Shown: piece by piece, positions 41,705 to 50,326 of the stretch | Numbering within the stretch: position 1 is the stretch's first letter | How the letters are laid out: each line of letters starts with the position of its first letter | NCBI RefSeq assembly: GCF_009762795.1 | Contig: NZ_CP046400.1 | Location: 659,501 to 723,500, forward strand | Reading direction: 5' to 3' | Length of the DNA stretch: 64,000 bases | Source: Pseudodesulfovibrio cashew | Lineage (GTDB): Bacteria > Desulfobacterota > Desulfovibrionia > Desulfovibrionales > Desulfovibrionaceae | Notes under the pieces: model-generated | The model's database searches: none | Told to the model about the DNA's origin: nothing | Seen by the model: the letters and a program-made list of their open reading frames with translations, nothing else | Program-made: the position numbers and the translations under genes

Positions 41705-42450
41705 TACCGGCGCAGGGTCTCGATCCGCGGCAGGTAATTGAGGGTGAAGACTTCATCAGAGAAATCCCTGGCCTTCATCCTGGCGAAGATCATTACGGAC
41801 AGGTACCCCTTGTGGAGCGGGCTGTCCGTCTCGACAATGGCCGGGCGGACGAATCCGTCGCCGAAGTCGGTCATCTTTTTGAAATGCAGGGTCTTGATCA
41901 GCATCCCGGACGCCGCGAGACACTTGATTTCCGTTGGAACAAGCCGGTCCTTGGCCACCAGCATTTCCAGCTTGTCGTAGGCCACGTCGTTGGTCTTCGC
42001 CTTCAGGTGGAGAACGTAGGCGTCGTCGTTTTCCTCCATGGACTCGGGCGCGTACTCGACGCTGTAGTCGAGCCGCATGATGTCGGCATTGTTGAAGATG
42101 CCGCCCGTCACCGATTGCAGGCTGGTTATCCTGACCGGCTTGGCCACGCTCGGGATATGGAGCCACATGTTGTCGCCCAGGCGCAGGGTCGCGCGGCCCT
42201 TTTCGCTGGATGGCTCCAGAAACACGGAAGCCACCATGTCCTGCCCCTTTTTGATGGTGTACAGGACGTATTCCCGCTTGCTCCCGTCCGGCTCGATGTT
42301 AATGAGCTTGCGGTAGGATTCGTAGCTGACCGGGGCAAGGTTGCGGTCCACGGCCTGGAGCACATCCCCGGCATCCATGGCGGACGCCTGCCCGGTGCCA
42401 AAGACAAGGCAGATGACGGTCAGGAGAAGAACATGTTTTATCATATGCAT
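41704..42450 (-). CDS. LolA-like outer-membrane lipoprotein-sorting protein
   Basis: 248 residues from ATG 42450 (AAGGGG upstream). Signal peptide ends near GTGQASA. The mature part follows the DUF4292/LolA-type pattern seen next to RND or ABC exporters (EYVLYTIKKGQDMVASVFLEP, RLGDNMWLHIPSVAKPVRI, DYSVEYAPESME, KLEMLVAKDRLVPTEIKCL). These half-barrels carry a lipid or lipoprotein across the periplasm. It sits between the ABC permease and the outer-membrane barrel, which fits a shuttle between them. Confidence 0.85.
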   Translation of the reverse strand: MHMIKHVLLLTVICLVFGTGQASAMDAGDVLQAVDRNLAPVSYESYRKLINIEPDGSKREYVLYTIKKGQDMVASVFLEPSSEKGRATLRLGDNMWLHIPSVAKPVRITSLQSVTGGIFNNADIMRLDYSVEYAPESMEENDDAYVLHLKAKTNDVAYDKLEMLVAKDRLVPTEIKCLAASGMLIKTLHFKKMTDFGDGFVRPAIVETDSPLHKGYLSVMIFARMKARDFSDEVFTLNYLPRIETLRR

Positions 42451-42469
42451 TTTCTTTGTCCCCTTGAGG

Positions 42470-43723
42470 TTACACGTGGCCGAGCGCATCGACGGGTTCC
42501 ATCCGGCTCGCCTTCCATGCGGGTTGCAACGCCGCCAGGGCGGAGGCGACCAGGACGATGGCCGACAGGAAGAGCATTTCCCCGGGGTTGATGTCCGGTC
42601 GCACGATCAGGTTGTCCATGCGTCCGAAGGAGAAGGCCACTCCAGCCGCCTTGAAGGCCAGCAGCCCGCCCACGCCCAGGATCAGCCCGAGAGCCGTCCC
42701 CAGTATGCCGAGGAGCACGCCTTCGGCCACGAAAAGCGACATGATCGTTCCGGGGGAGGTCCCCATGGCGGCAATGGTCCCGATTTCCCGCACGCGCTCG
42801 AAGACCGACATCAGCATCACGTTGAGCACGCTGATGAGGACGATGGCGACCATGACGATCTTCACCGTGATCAGCATCAGGTCGATCATGTTCGCGATAT
42901 TGGAGAACGGCGAAAGCTTTTGCCAGGTATGCAGCTCAAAGGCGGGCTTGCCCTTCTTGTTCAGGAATCCGCCGAGGGTCGCCGTGAGCGATGCTGCGAC
43001 CGGCTTCAGGCGGTTGAAGTCGGAAACCCGGACCACGATCTCGGTGACCTCGCCCGGTTTGGTGCGCAGTAGGCTGCGGGCGTCTTCGATGTGCATGTAG
43101 GCGTCCTTGCCGCCCGGGCCCATGATGTCCTCGATGATACCCGCCACCTGGAATTCCATGCCGTTGACGGAGCCGTCCTTGTTGGTCGCGACCAACACCA
43201 CGGAGTCGCCGGGCTTCATGCCCAGGCTCTTGGCCACCTTTTCGGGGACGATGACCTGGCCCTTCTTGAGCAGATCCTCGCCCGGGCCGGGGGCTCCCTG
43301 CTTCATCCTGCCCACCAGGGACGGACAAACGGCCATTTCCCGTTTCGGATCGATTGCCGAAAGCCTGACGTTGGTGCTTTCCATATAGTTGCTGAGGACC
43401 GCACCGAGCTTCAGCCTGGGGGCATACGCCTCCACTCCGGGAGTGCCATCGAGAGTTTTCGCGATTTTTTTGTACCCCTGTCCCTTCATGTTCAGATTGA
43501 GGGGCATGGTGTCTATGGACGAAAAGTACCCCTTGCGGTGAATCTGCAGGTGACCGATGCTTGAATCCGTGATGATGCCGATCATCATGGACTTGAACGA
43601 TCCGGCGAGGCCCGAGAACATGACGACCATGCACACGCCGATGACGATGAGCAGGGAAGTGAGGGCCGTACGACGTTTGTAGCGCGCCAGATTGCGCAGG
43701 GCGATCTTGAATATGTTAAGCAT
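42470..43723 (-). CDS. MacB/LolC-type ABC transporter permease
   Basis: 417 residues; starts at 43729 and 43723 are both possible. One N-terminal helix (about 18-42), a large periplasmic domain (about 43-265) and three C-terminal helices (about 270-395) form the FtsX fold. VMLMSVFERVREIGTIAAMGTSPGTI is the typical cytosolic coupling segment. Such permeases are mechanotransmitters that move substrates within the periplasm and do not transport across the inner membrane. It overlaps the ATPase stop region. Confidence 0.92.
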   Translation of the reverse strand: MLNIFKIALRNLARYKRRTALTSLLIVIGVCMVVMFSGLAGSFKSMMIGIITDSSIGHLQIHRKGYFSSIDTMPLNLNMKGQGYKKIAKTLDGTPGVEAYAPRLKLGAVLSNYMESTNVRLSAIDPKREMAVCPSLVGRMKQGAPGPGEDLLKKGQVIVPEKVAKSLGMKPGDSVVLVATNKDGSVNGMEFQVAGIIEDIMGPGGKDAYMHIEDARSLLRTKPGEVTEIVVRVSDFNRLKPVAASLTATLGGFLNKKGKPAFELHTWQKLSPFSNIANMIDLMLITVKIVMVAIVLISVLNVMLMSVFERVREIGTIAAMGTSPGTIMSLFVAEGVLLGILGTALGLILGVGGLLAFKAAGVAFSFGRMDNLIVRPDINPGEMLFLSAIVLVASALAALQPAWKASRMEPVDALGHV

Positions 43724-44426
43724 GGTCATTGCCTCCCTGGACAAGCGGGTTCCCGTCACGCAGCATGCCGTCCTCGATGCCGTGCACCACGTCGGCGTGT
43801 TCGACGATGCGCGGGTCGTGGGTGGAGAAGACGAAGGTGGTCCCGTAGGTGTCCCGCATTTTTTTCATCAGATCGATTATCTTGTGGGCCGTGTCGTGGT
43901 CGAGGTTCGCGGTGGGCTCATCCGCCAGCACCACCTCCGGGTTGGTCACCAGAGCACGGGCCACGGCCACGCGCTGCTTCTGGCCGCCCGAAATCTGATC
44001 CGGCCGCTTGTCCTTCTGGTCGGCCATGCCGACGGCCTCCAGCACAGCCATCACGCGTTCCCGCCGCTCGGCTGCGGGAGTCCGGGTGATCATGAGCAGG
44101 GGGTATTCTATATTCTCGTACACGCTCAGGACAGGGATGAGATTGAACGACTGGAAAATGAAACCAAGGTGTTCGCCGCGAAAATGAGCAGCTTCCTTTT
44201 TCCCCAGGGTGTCCACCCTGGTGCCGGTCACCCGGACCTCGCCGGACGAGGGCTTGTCCATACAGCCGATGATATTGAGCAGTGTTGTCTTGCCGCTTCC
44301 CGAAGGTCCGACGAACGTGACAAGTTTCCCTTTTTCGATGGAGACGGAGATCTGTTTCAGGGCCTCAGTTTCAACCTGCCCCGTCAGATATTTTTTCGAA
44401 ATGCCGTCCAGTTCAATCAGCGACAT
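43716..44426 (-). CDS. LolD/MacB-type ABC transporter ATPase
   Basis: 236 residues. Walker A GPSGSGKTT (about 40-48), Q-loop FIFQSFNLIPVLSVYENIEYPL, signature ISGGQKQRVAVARAL, Walker B VVLADEPTANLD, and the switch His in FSTHDPR. It belongs to the MacB/LolD/FtsE clade. It pairs with the permease downstream. Confidence 0.95.
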   Translation of the reverse strand: MSLIELDGISKKYLTGQVETEALKQISVSIEKGKLVTFVGPSGSGKTTLLNIIGCMDKPSSGEVRVTGTRVDTLGKKEAAHFRGEHLGFIFQSFNLIPVLSVYENIEYPLLMITRTPAAERRERVMAVLEAVGMADQKDKRPDQISGGQKQRVAVARALVTNPEVVLADEPTANLDHDTAHKIIDLMKKMRDTYGTTFVFSTHDPRIVEHADVVHGIEDGMLRDGNPLVQGGNDHA

Positions 44427-44473
44427 GGTTTTCTCCTGTACACATGGCCTAGGGAAAATCCCCGGTCATGCCG

Positions 44474-44971
44474 TTAATTCCGTTTCGAGGCCCCCCCGGC
44501 CATCGCCCCAAACCCGGGCCTGCTGCCTCCATAATTCTGAATTGCTTCCAACAGTCCGGAAAACTGATCCGGCCGCAACACGGCCTTTTCCTGGAGCAGA
44601 AGACGAAGCACCTCGTCTTTCATTTCGCCTTGATTTACAGAAATCTTTTGCTGAATGGCCCGAATCGCCCTTTCGTCGGCAACGGGTTTGGCCAGCAACT
44701 CCAGCATCCGTTTTCTCAGTTGCATCGTTTCCCGGCGAATACGGTCTGCATTGGTCTTGAAGGCCTGCGCATAAGGTTCCAGCACTTTCCATTGTTCGGG
44801 TGTCACCTGCACGCTTTCATACCGCGCCGCAAAAAATGGGTCTCCCGAATGGCGGGAAGCCTCCGGCGGCATCGGATTTTGTCCGGGAAAATACTGCATG
44901 CCCCAGAACAGGACAAAGGCGATATTCAATCCCACCGACAAGGCCAGCAGCGACCGCTTCAGATAATACAT
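44474..44971 (-). CDS. Periplasmic metal-sensor/Spy-like protein
   Basis: 165 residues. One N-terminal membrane helix (about 7-27) anchors a helical periplasmic domain (about 50-150, VTPEQWKVLEPYAQAFKTNADRIRRETMQLRKRMLELL). This is the helical-hairpin plan of CnrX, Spy and ZraP. CnrX-type proteins sense metals and hold an anti-sigma factor. The gene is two bases from the anti-sigma factor, so a signalling role is likely. No clear metal-ligand set can be assigned. Confidence 0.8.
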   Translation of the reverse strand: MYYLKRSLLALSVGLNIAFVLFWGMQYFPGQNPMPPEASRHSGDPFFAARYESVQVTPEQWKVLEPYAQAFKTNADRIRRETMQLRKRMLELLAKPVADERAIRAIQQKISVNQGEMKDEVLRLLLQEKAVLRPDQFSGLLEAIQNYGGSRPGFGAMAGGASKRN

Positions 44972-44973
44972 GG

Positions 44974-45447
44974 TTACAACCTCCCCCCGCCGTCGAATCC
45001 GGCCAGCACCGCGGCCTCGATCGAACCGCCGGGAGCCGCACTCAGGGACGCGGAGACCGTATTCTCCGTCCGCATCATGCCCCGTTCAGAGACCGATCCG
45101 CCATGACTGTTCCACCCGAGAAGACCTCCCAGAAGCAGGCCGACAGCCAGGGCGGATGTCATGGCCGTCATCCCCAGTCCTCTGCGGACAATCTCTCGGA
45201 AGCGGCTTTTGATCGGGGCATCGAAATACTCTCGTGAAGCTCGAGCCATGATCCGGAATTCCAAATCGCCCGGCATCGCCGGAGTGCCCAGAGAGGTAAG
45301 AGGTGCTTCCAATGCCGCCAGCTCCGCCAAACGCGCGCGGCAGTCCGCGCACCCATCGAGATGGCGTTTCATATCCCGCAATTCCTGTTCGGGCAGTTCG
45401 CCGTCCAGGTAGGCGGAAAGACGTGTATGGCAATTTCGGCAATGCAT
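44974..45447 (-). CDS. Anti-sigma factor with zf-HC2 domain
   Basis: 157 residues from ATG 45447 (GAGG nine bases upstream); Met at 45462 or 45468 is possible. The N-terminus has CRNCH and HLDGCADC (zinc-binding anti-sigma domain), a linker, one membrane helix (about 100-118, ALAVGLLLGGLLGW) and a short periplasmic tail. It should hold the sigma factor encoded directly upstream. Confidence 0.9.
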   Translation of the reverse strand: MHCRNCHTRLSAYLDGELPEQELRDMKRHLDGCADCRARLAELAALEAPLTSLGTPAMPGDLEFRIMARASREYFDAPIKSRFREIVRRGLGMTAMTSALAVGLLLGGLLGWNSHGGSVSERGMMRTENTVSASLSAAPGGSIEAAVLAGFDGGGRL

Positions 45448-45514
45448 TTGTGTCGGCCTCATCTTCATTAAACGATCCAATTCCGGGAAACCCCCGCCTT
45501 CGAACAAAAAAAGT

Positions 45515-46063
45515 TCAACGCGATTTCAATTCCTTTCGCATCGCCTCACGGCCCCGGGACAGCAACCGCTCGACTCCCTTGCGTGACGTTTCAAGCACTG
45601 CGGCCATTTCATCATAGCCGAGCCCTTCGTAGTAACGCAGCACCACGGCCATGCGCTGTCTAGGGGGAATGGCATCCAATGCCCGGCGAACACGAGCCGC
45701 GTCCTGGCTCATGATCAATGCCTCCTCCTGTCCGGGGGACGGATCGGCCAACTCCGGATAATCGTCCGACTGTCCGGGCTTTTTCCTTTTGGCATGGTCC
45801 AGGCAGAGTCGAGAAATGATGATGTAGAAAAACCTCTTGAAACGTGCGGTACGGCGATATCGGGCCGACGCGGAAAGCAGCTTGATGAAGGCGGCCTGAA
45901 CGATATCTTCGGACTCATCCCTGGAGCCAAGGAAACGATAGGCCACGCCCCAGGCCCAGGACTGGTGCCGCCGGACGAGTTCGCCGAAGGCCTGCCGGTC
46001 CCCGTTTCCCGAGGCTTCCAATAGGGCCTCGTCCGGGAGTTGTGATTCCTGTCGATCAGGCAA
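45515..46063 (-). CDS. ECF-type RNA polymerase sigma factor
   Basis: 182 residues from TTG 46063, chosen because AGGAG lies eight bases upstream; the longer frame to 46201 has no such support and is composed of unlikely residues. Region 2 includes DRQAFGELVRRHQSWAWGVAYRFLGSRDESEDIVQAAFIKL, and region 4 PPRQRMAVVLRYYEGLGYDEMAAVLETSRKGVERLLSRGREAM. It is probably released when the anti-sigma factor is inactivated and likely drives its own operon. Confidence 0.9.
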   Translation of the reverse strand: MPDRQESQLPDEALLEASGNGDRQAFGELVRRHQSWAWGVAYRFLGSRDESEDIVQAAFIKLLSASARYRRTARFKRFFYIIISRLCLDHAKRKKPGQSDDYPELADPSPGQEEALIMSQDAARVRRALDAIPPRQRMAVVLRYYEGLGYDEMAAVLETSRKGVERLLSRGREAMRKELKSR

Positions 46064-46208
46064 TCCGCCGTCTCCTGATGTTGTTGAGGCTCGCCCAGAA
46101 TAGCCCGAGCATGAACAGCACCACCCGCTCCACGGCAGACAACATGCCCTCCACGGCCTGTGCTTCGTCGAACTGCTTGCTTGGGTCTTCCATGCCTTCA
46201 TTTTCCAT
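46056..46208 (-). CDS. 50-residue single-helix membrane ORF upstream of the sigma factor
   Basis: Translates as MENEGMEDPSKQFDEAQ..., with a hydrophobic segment (VVLFMLGLFWASL) and the basic end RRRRIA. GGAGG lies nine bases before ATG 46208. Its TGA lies inside the sigma gene, eight bases past the TTG start, so translation of the two is coupled. Positive-inside topology puts the acidic N-terminus in the periplasm. Possibly a regulatory leader peptide or an operon partner. Confidence 0.6.
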   Translation of the reverse strand: MENEGMEDPSKQFDEAQAVEGMLSAVERVVLFMLGLFWASLNNIRRRRIA

Positions 46209-46542
46209 CAGGACGGGCCTCCGGCGTCAGATATCTGTTTCCATTTGACGACGGTGATTCCCCGAGGGGGGAACTCTCTGTAGTCTTCGTACTCAATGAA
46301 AGTGGGCAATATTAATATTGCTTTGTCAATCTAGCGCATTCGAAAAAATATCAAAAATCATTTTGTAAATAAGAGATGCCCCCCGGTTGTCCGGACCGTC
46401 GAAGGGAAAAGTCTGGTGAGTCTGGGATTAACGATACCGCCAAAAGCGCCTCCCATCACCCTCGCTGTCGGAGACGCCCTGGGGAGCACCCCCCGTTGGC
46501 AAGCACCGCCGAAGGCTCCCCTGACTCTAAGAATCGCGCTTA
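46209..46542. other. Spacer between the sigma operon and the radical SAM gene
   Basis: Holds the 14-base palindrome at 46307-46320, TTGACA on the minus strand at 46329-46324, and a GC-rich repeat-like stretch (about 46440-46540). No gene seen. Confidence 0.5.
46307..46320. promoter_or_regulatory. Palindrome CAATATTAATATTG upstream of the sigma operon
   Basis: A perfect 14-base palindrome directly downstream of a TTGACA (minus strand, 46329-46324) and about 100 bases before the small ORF. It could be an operator. No -10 at standard spacing was found. Confidence 0.4.
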
Positions 46543-47904
46543 TCATTTGCCCTGCAGGAGCAGCTTCCAGCGCTTGGCCTCGTCCCAGTTGAACCCGCCT
46601 GGCACGCAGGGCCAGATGGAGTTGTTCTGGAAGAGCGGCTCCCGGGCGAGGGGGTACGGCGAGACCTTCGCGGCTTCGGCAAAGAGCGGGCTGTGCGGAA
46701 TGGGCGTGTAGTGGGCGAGATGAGGACGGAAGCCGTAGGACCGGACATGCTCCACGGCCTGTTCGACGTTGCCGAGGTCCTGACCGGGCAGACCGAAGAG
46801 GATGTAAACGCCGATATCGTCGAGATCGAAGCCGGCGTCCAGGAGATTGCGTGCGCCGTCCTCCCACTCCCTGCGGGTGAGCTTCACGTCGTGGCGGTGG
46901 TCGAAATCGGTGGTCTCAAGGCCAAGGCGCACGGTATGCAGCCCTGCCCGCTTGAGGCGGGCGCAGACGTCCGCGCTGAGCCGCCGCACGTGCATGGCGT
47001 TGGGCGTGTGCAGGCGAAGGGAGAGGTCCTCGGCGTTGATGCGGTCGAGCACGGGCCAGAGCCAGCGGTCCGGGTTGATGAGCAGGGCGTCGTCGTAGAA
47101 GGCGAAGTCGCGCACACCCCGATCATACTCGGCGCGCAGGGCGGAGAACACGGCGTCGGGAGCGCTCTGGGTGAAGTCCGGGTACAGGGCGCGGCTGGCG
47201 CAATACTCACAGGTAAACGGACAGCCCCGTGAGCCGAGGATGGGCGCGTAATGAGGCTCGGCGTAGAGATCGAGGGCCAGGGACAGGCCCGCGTTGGGCG
47301 GCAGTGAGGGCGCGGGCAGGCCGAGCCGTTGCCAGAGCGAGGCCCAGTTGGCCGGGAGCTCCATGGAGCCCTGCATGATCAGGTCGGCGCGGGCATGGGC
47401 GCGGGCATGTTCGGTGCAGAGGGTGGCGTAGGTGCCGCCGAGGACGCGGGGGACGTCGGGCCAGAGTTCGGCGGCGATGTCGAGGACCTCGAGCGCGCCG
47501 GGATACCAGTAGGTCATGATGGACGTGACCAGGACAAGATCGGGCGCGGGATCGAGGGCGGCCAGGGCTTCCCGGACCATGTCGCGCGGGAGTCCGTAGC
47601 GGGAGTATCGCCGGTCCATGAAAGCCAGCGGCTCGGGGAGCGGCAGTTCCTCCTTGGGGTAGTGGCCGGTGCCGTACTTGCCGGGCGAGGGCCAGCGCGC
47701 GTCCTCCCAGGTGCGATCCAGGCAATCCACGAGGGCCACGGACGCTCCGGCGGCGCGGAGCATGTCCAGGCAGGCGAGCAGGCCCACGGGCCGCGACCAG
47801 ACATTGAAGGCCGCGAAGTCGAATATCCAGGGATTGATGCCCAGTATGCGCGGGCCTTCGGCAGGGCCGGACCAGGGGATGTGCGGATGCTCGGGGCGGC
47901 TCAC
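46543..47904 (-). CDS. B12-binding-type radical SAM protein
   Basis: 453 residues. The N-terminal region (about 15-195) resembles the Rossmann-like B12-binding domain but lacks the DxHxxG cobalamin-ligand motif. The radical SAM site is CPFTCEYC (Cys228, Cys232, Cys235), followed by the TIM barrel (FYDDALLINPDRWLWPVLDRI, HTVRLGLETTD, YILFGLPGQDL). Substrate unknown. The start is 23 bases... the next upstream gene ends at the adjoining base, so it is likely the second gene of a pair with the small membrane protein. Confidence 0.88.
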   Translation of the reverse strand: MSRPEHPHIPWSGPAEGPRILGINPWIFDFAAFNVWSRPVGLLACLDMLRAAGASVALVDCLDRTWEDARWPSPGKYGTGHYPKEELPLPEPLAFMDRRYSRYGLPRDMVREALAALDPAPDLVLVTSIMTYWYPGALEVLDIAAELWPDVPRVLGGTYATLCTEHARAHARADLIMQGSMELPANWASLWQRLGLPAPSLPPNAGLSLALDLYAEPHYAPILGSRGCPFTCEYCASRALYPDFTQSAPDAVFSALRAEYDRGVRDFAFYDDALLINPDRWLWPVLDRINAEDLSLRLHTPNAMHVRRLSADVCARLKRAGLHTVRLGLETTDFDHRHDVKLTRREWEDGARNLLDAGFDLDDIGVYILFGLPGQDLGNVEQAVEHVRSYGFRPHLAHYTPIPHSPLFAEAAKVSPYPLAREPLFQNNSIWPCVPGGFNWDEAKRWKLLLQGK

Positions 47905-48090
47905 TTACTGATAGAAACGGGTGTAAAGATTGATGGCGAGGGACACGGCCAGCAGGACCACGATGGCCACGAGCAGCATGTTGGTGGTCCGGTTGCGCTT
48001 GGCCACGCGCTCGGCCTTGGACTTGGTGAACATCCCGGTGATCAGGAAGACCAGCCCGAGTATGATGATGAGTTTGGTGAGGATGCCCAT
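47905..48090 (-). CDS. 61-residue two-helix membrane protein
   Basis: ATG 48090 with GGGAGG... on the coding strand (TCCCCATGGG context; RBS CCTCCC complement). Two hydrophobic segments (KLIIILGLVFLITGMF and MLLVAIVVLLAVSLAINLY) are separated by a basic loop (KSKAERVAKRNRT). Its stop is directly before the radical SAM start. Function unknown. Confidence 0.65.
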   Translation of the reverse strand: MGILTKLIIILGLVFLITGMFTKSKAERVAKRNRTTNMLLVAIVVLLAVSLAINLYTRFYQ

Positions 48091-48360
48091 GGGGAGGGTG
48101 TAGCGGATTTGGCCGGGAATGTCTTGCCCCGGAAAATGGTAACGTGATATGGAGAGCATGCTCTGCGGCTGGCTGCTTCAAACATCACAGCCGAACATGA
48201 AACAATATTCTTCCTCTTCCCGTGTCCTCTCGGATTTGGCGAATCTTACGTACGTCCTGCCGTCAGCTTTGGCGCGCCCTTTCCCCTTTCCCTATTCATC
48301 TGATTTCCCTTGGCCCGACTTCCCATCCGACGCGCCTCGGACCAAGGGAGGGTGTACGCC

Positions 48361-49572
48361 ATGTTGAAGCGACTCCTGAAAAAGCCCGAAGCCAGATACT
48401 GCGCCATTATCGCTGTCCTCAGCATCATCCTGTGGATAGCCATGGGCCAACTCAGTGCCTACATCATTTTTTTCGGCGGGGCCGGACTCCTCATGTACGG
48501 ACTCCCCTACGCCGTAGGGCTTCTCCTGCTTCTTGTCGGTGTCTATTCCATAAGCGGAGACGCCATCCGGGGCGTGCTGAAATGGTCCGGCCTCACACTG
48601 CTCGGGCTGTTTCTGGGCACCGGCCTCCTCTCGCTGGTGGCGGCTTCGCCGTACCTGGTGGACAAAACCCTGTCCACGAGCGAGGTGTATAGATACCGTT
48701 TCTCCATCGTGATGGAAACGCCGGATGGCCCCACCACCGTCGGCCACGTCGTGACCATGGACAAGAAGCGGTTCAGCCTGTCAGGAGCTCCCAGCGGAAC
48801 GATGCTCATGCGCAATTCGCTACGGGCGCCCAGCAGCTATGTCGTGGGCGACGGGGTGTATGTGGGATACGCCAACCACAAGACGGGCATTCTTGCCGGT
48901 TTGTTCCCGGCGGTCCTGCGCCGACATGGCCTTCCCCTGCATGGCAGGGATTATACGGGCCTTGCGCTGGAGGTGGACAAGGAGTTGTTCCCCAGGTTGT
49001 TTGCCCATGGCCTGAAGCACCATGACGAGAAACTGCTCGCCCTGTACGAGTCGCTTCTCGCCCAAGGGAAATACAAAATCTTCGTGGAATTGCTTGGCGG
49101 AGAAGTGGAAGACCCCCAAAGGCCCGGGCAGTTGTGCAGATACCTCCTTGCCCTGGAGGCGGAAACCGCAAGAGGCAGGAGGCGGGCCGAGACCGAAGTT
49201 CGAGTCATCCGCGACGTCCTCACCACCGGAGACGGGAAAGAACATGTCCGCCTGCACCCTGTGGCCGGATTCCTGCACATCCCCCTCGGGAAGAAACTTG
49301 GCCTGCAAATGCGCTTCTTGCCGCGCGACCTGGTTTCACTTCCCGGTCGCCTGGCCGTGGCAACGGGCAAAACCGGCTTAGCGCCCGGAAACAGGCACCA
49401 GGTGCCAAACGAACTGCTTGAGAAACAGTATTTCGGAGGCCTTCAGCTTCAGGGAGACGACGCCCGCTTCCCTCCCGAAGAGTATCGCGCGTTCAAGGCA
49501 GGCAAAGGCGAATACACGGTCTGGTTCGAAGTGCTCGACGGTTCGTGCGATTATGAGATTCCTAGCCCTTGA
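48361..49572 (+). CDS. Membrane protein with large soluble C-terminal domain
   Basis: 403 residues from ATG 48361 (GGGAGG upstream). Three hydrophobic segments (about 13-34, 36-62, 72-96) are followed by a soluble region of about 300 residues with no motif I can place (SSYVVGDGVYVGYANHKTGILAGLFPAVLRRHG; VDKELFPRLFAHGLKHHDEKLLALYESLL). Its end overlaps the convergent pgeF gene by 11 bases. Function unknown. Confidence 0.75.
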   Translation: MLKRLLKKPEARYCAIIAVLSIILWIAMGQLSAYIIFFGGAGLLMYGLPYAVGLLLLLVGVYSISGDAIRGVLKWSGLTLLGLFLGTGLLSLVAASPYLVDKTLSTSEVYRYRFSIVMETPDGPTTVGHVVTMDKKRFSLSGAPSGTMLMRNSLRAPSSYVVGDGVYVGYANHKTGILAGLFPAVLRRHGLPLHGRDYTGLALEVDKELFPRLFAHGLKHHDEKLLALYESLLAQGKYKIFVELLGGEVEDPQRPGQLCRYLLALEAETARGRRRAETEVRVIRDVLTTGDGKEHVRLHPVAGFLHIPLGKKLGLQMRFLPRDLVSLPGRLAVATGKTGLAPGNRHQVPNELLEKQYFGGLQLQGDDARFPPEEYRAFKAGKGEYTVWFEVLDGSCDYEIPSP

Positions 49573-50326
49573 TCCAGATGATCCCGGCCTGCCTGCCCGT
49601 GTCGCGATTCGGGGAGGCGCACGCCTTGCGGTAGGAGAAGAAGGTGTCGTCCATGCCCATGGTGCAAAGGTCGAAGGAGAAGAGCTGTTTCTCGGGCACA
49701 CCCGCCGCCATGAGCTGGTCGCGGGTCATGCGCCAGAGGTCGGCGCGCTTGGTTTCCGGGTCGAAGTACTGCTTGAAGCCGGGACCGAAGTCGGTCTCGA
49801 AGTTGACGAACTCGGCAGCGGCCGGACTCAGGGACGGGCCGCGCACCGCGAAGACGTCCTTGGGGTCGAGACCGTAGGTCTCGCAGAAAAAGCGCACCCC
49901 CTCGCCGGGGAAATTTATCTTGTTGCCGCGCCAGCCCGCATGCAAACCCGCCACGTAACGGCCCGAGCGGTGGGCCAGGAGGATGGGCTGGCAGTCGGCG
50001 GTCTTGATCACCAGGCCGTGACCTGGCGTGGCCGTGGTCATGCCGTCGCCCTCCAGCATCGCGTGCTCCTCAGGGGCGATGGGCGCAGGGTCGGCGTGGA
50101 TCACCCCGCCGTGAACCTGGTTGCACTCGCACCAGCCGGTCAGCTCCAGGCGGTCGAAGACGAGGCGGCGATTTCCGGCCACCTTGTCGGGCTCGTCGTT
50201 GACGTCAAAGGAGAGGTTGGCCGAGTCATGAGGCGGCTCGGACAGCCCCCCGCGCCGGGAGGTGAAGGCGCAGCCCACACCGGGGATGCCCACGAACTCA
50301 AAGGGGAAAAACGCTATGGCCGCCAT
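49562..50326 (-). CDS. pgeF: Peptidoglycan editing factor PgeF (YfiH/laccase domain)
   Basis: 254 residues from ATG 50326. Family motifs are CNQVHGGVIH (metal His), VIKTADCQPILL (Cys ligand) and AGLHAGWRGN. PgeF removes misincorporated L-Ser-containing muropeptide precursors; older annotations call it a polyphenol oxidase. It starts inside the end of the cyclo-ligase gene (13-base overlap). Confidence 0.92.
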   Translation of the reverse strand: MAAIAFFPFEFVGIPGVGCAFTSRRGGLSEPPHDSANLSFDVNDEPDKVAGNRRLVFDRLELTGWCECNQVHGGVIHADPAPIAPEEHAMLEGDGMTTATPGHGLVIKTADCQPILLAHRSGRYVAGLHAGWRGNKINFPGEGVRFFCETYGLDPKDVFAVRGPSLSPAAAEFVNFETDFGPGFKQYFDPETKRADLWRMTRDQLMAAGVPEKQLFSFDLCTMGMDDTFFSYRKACASPNRDTGRQAGIIWIKG

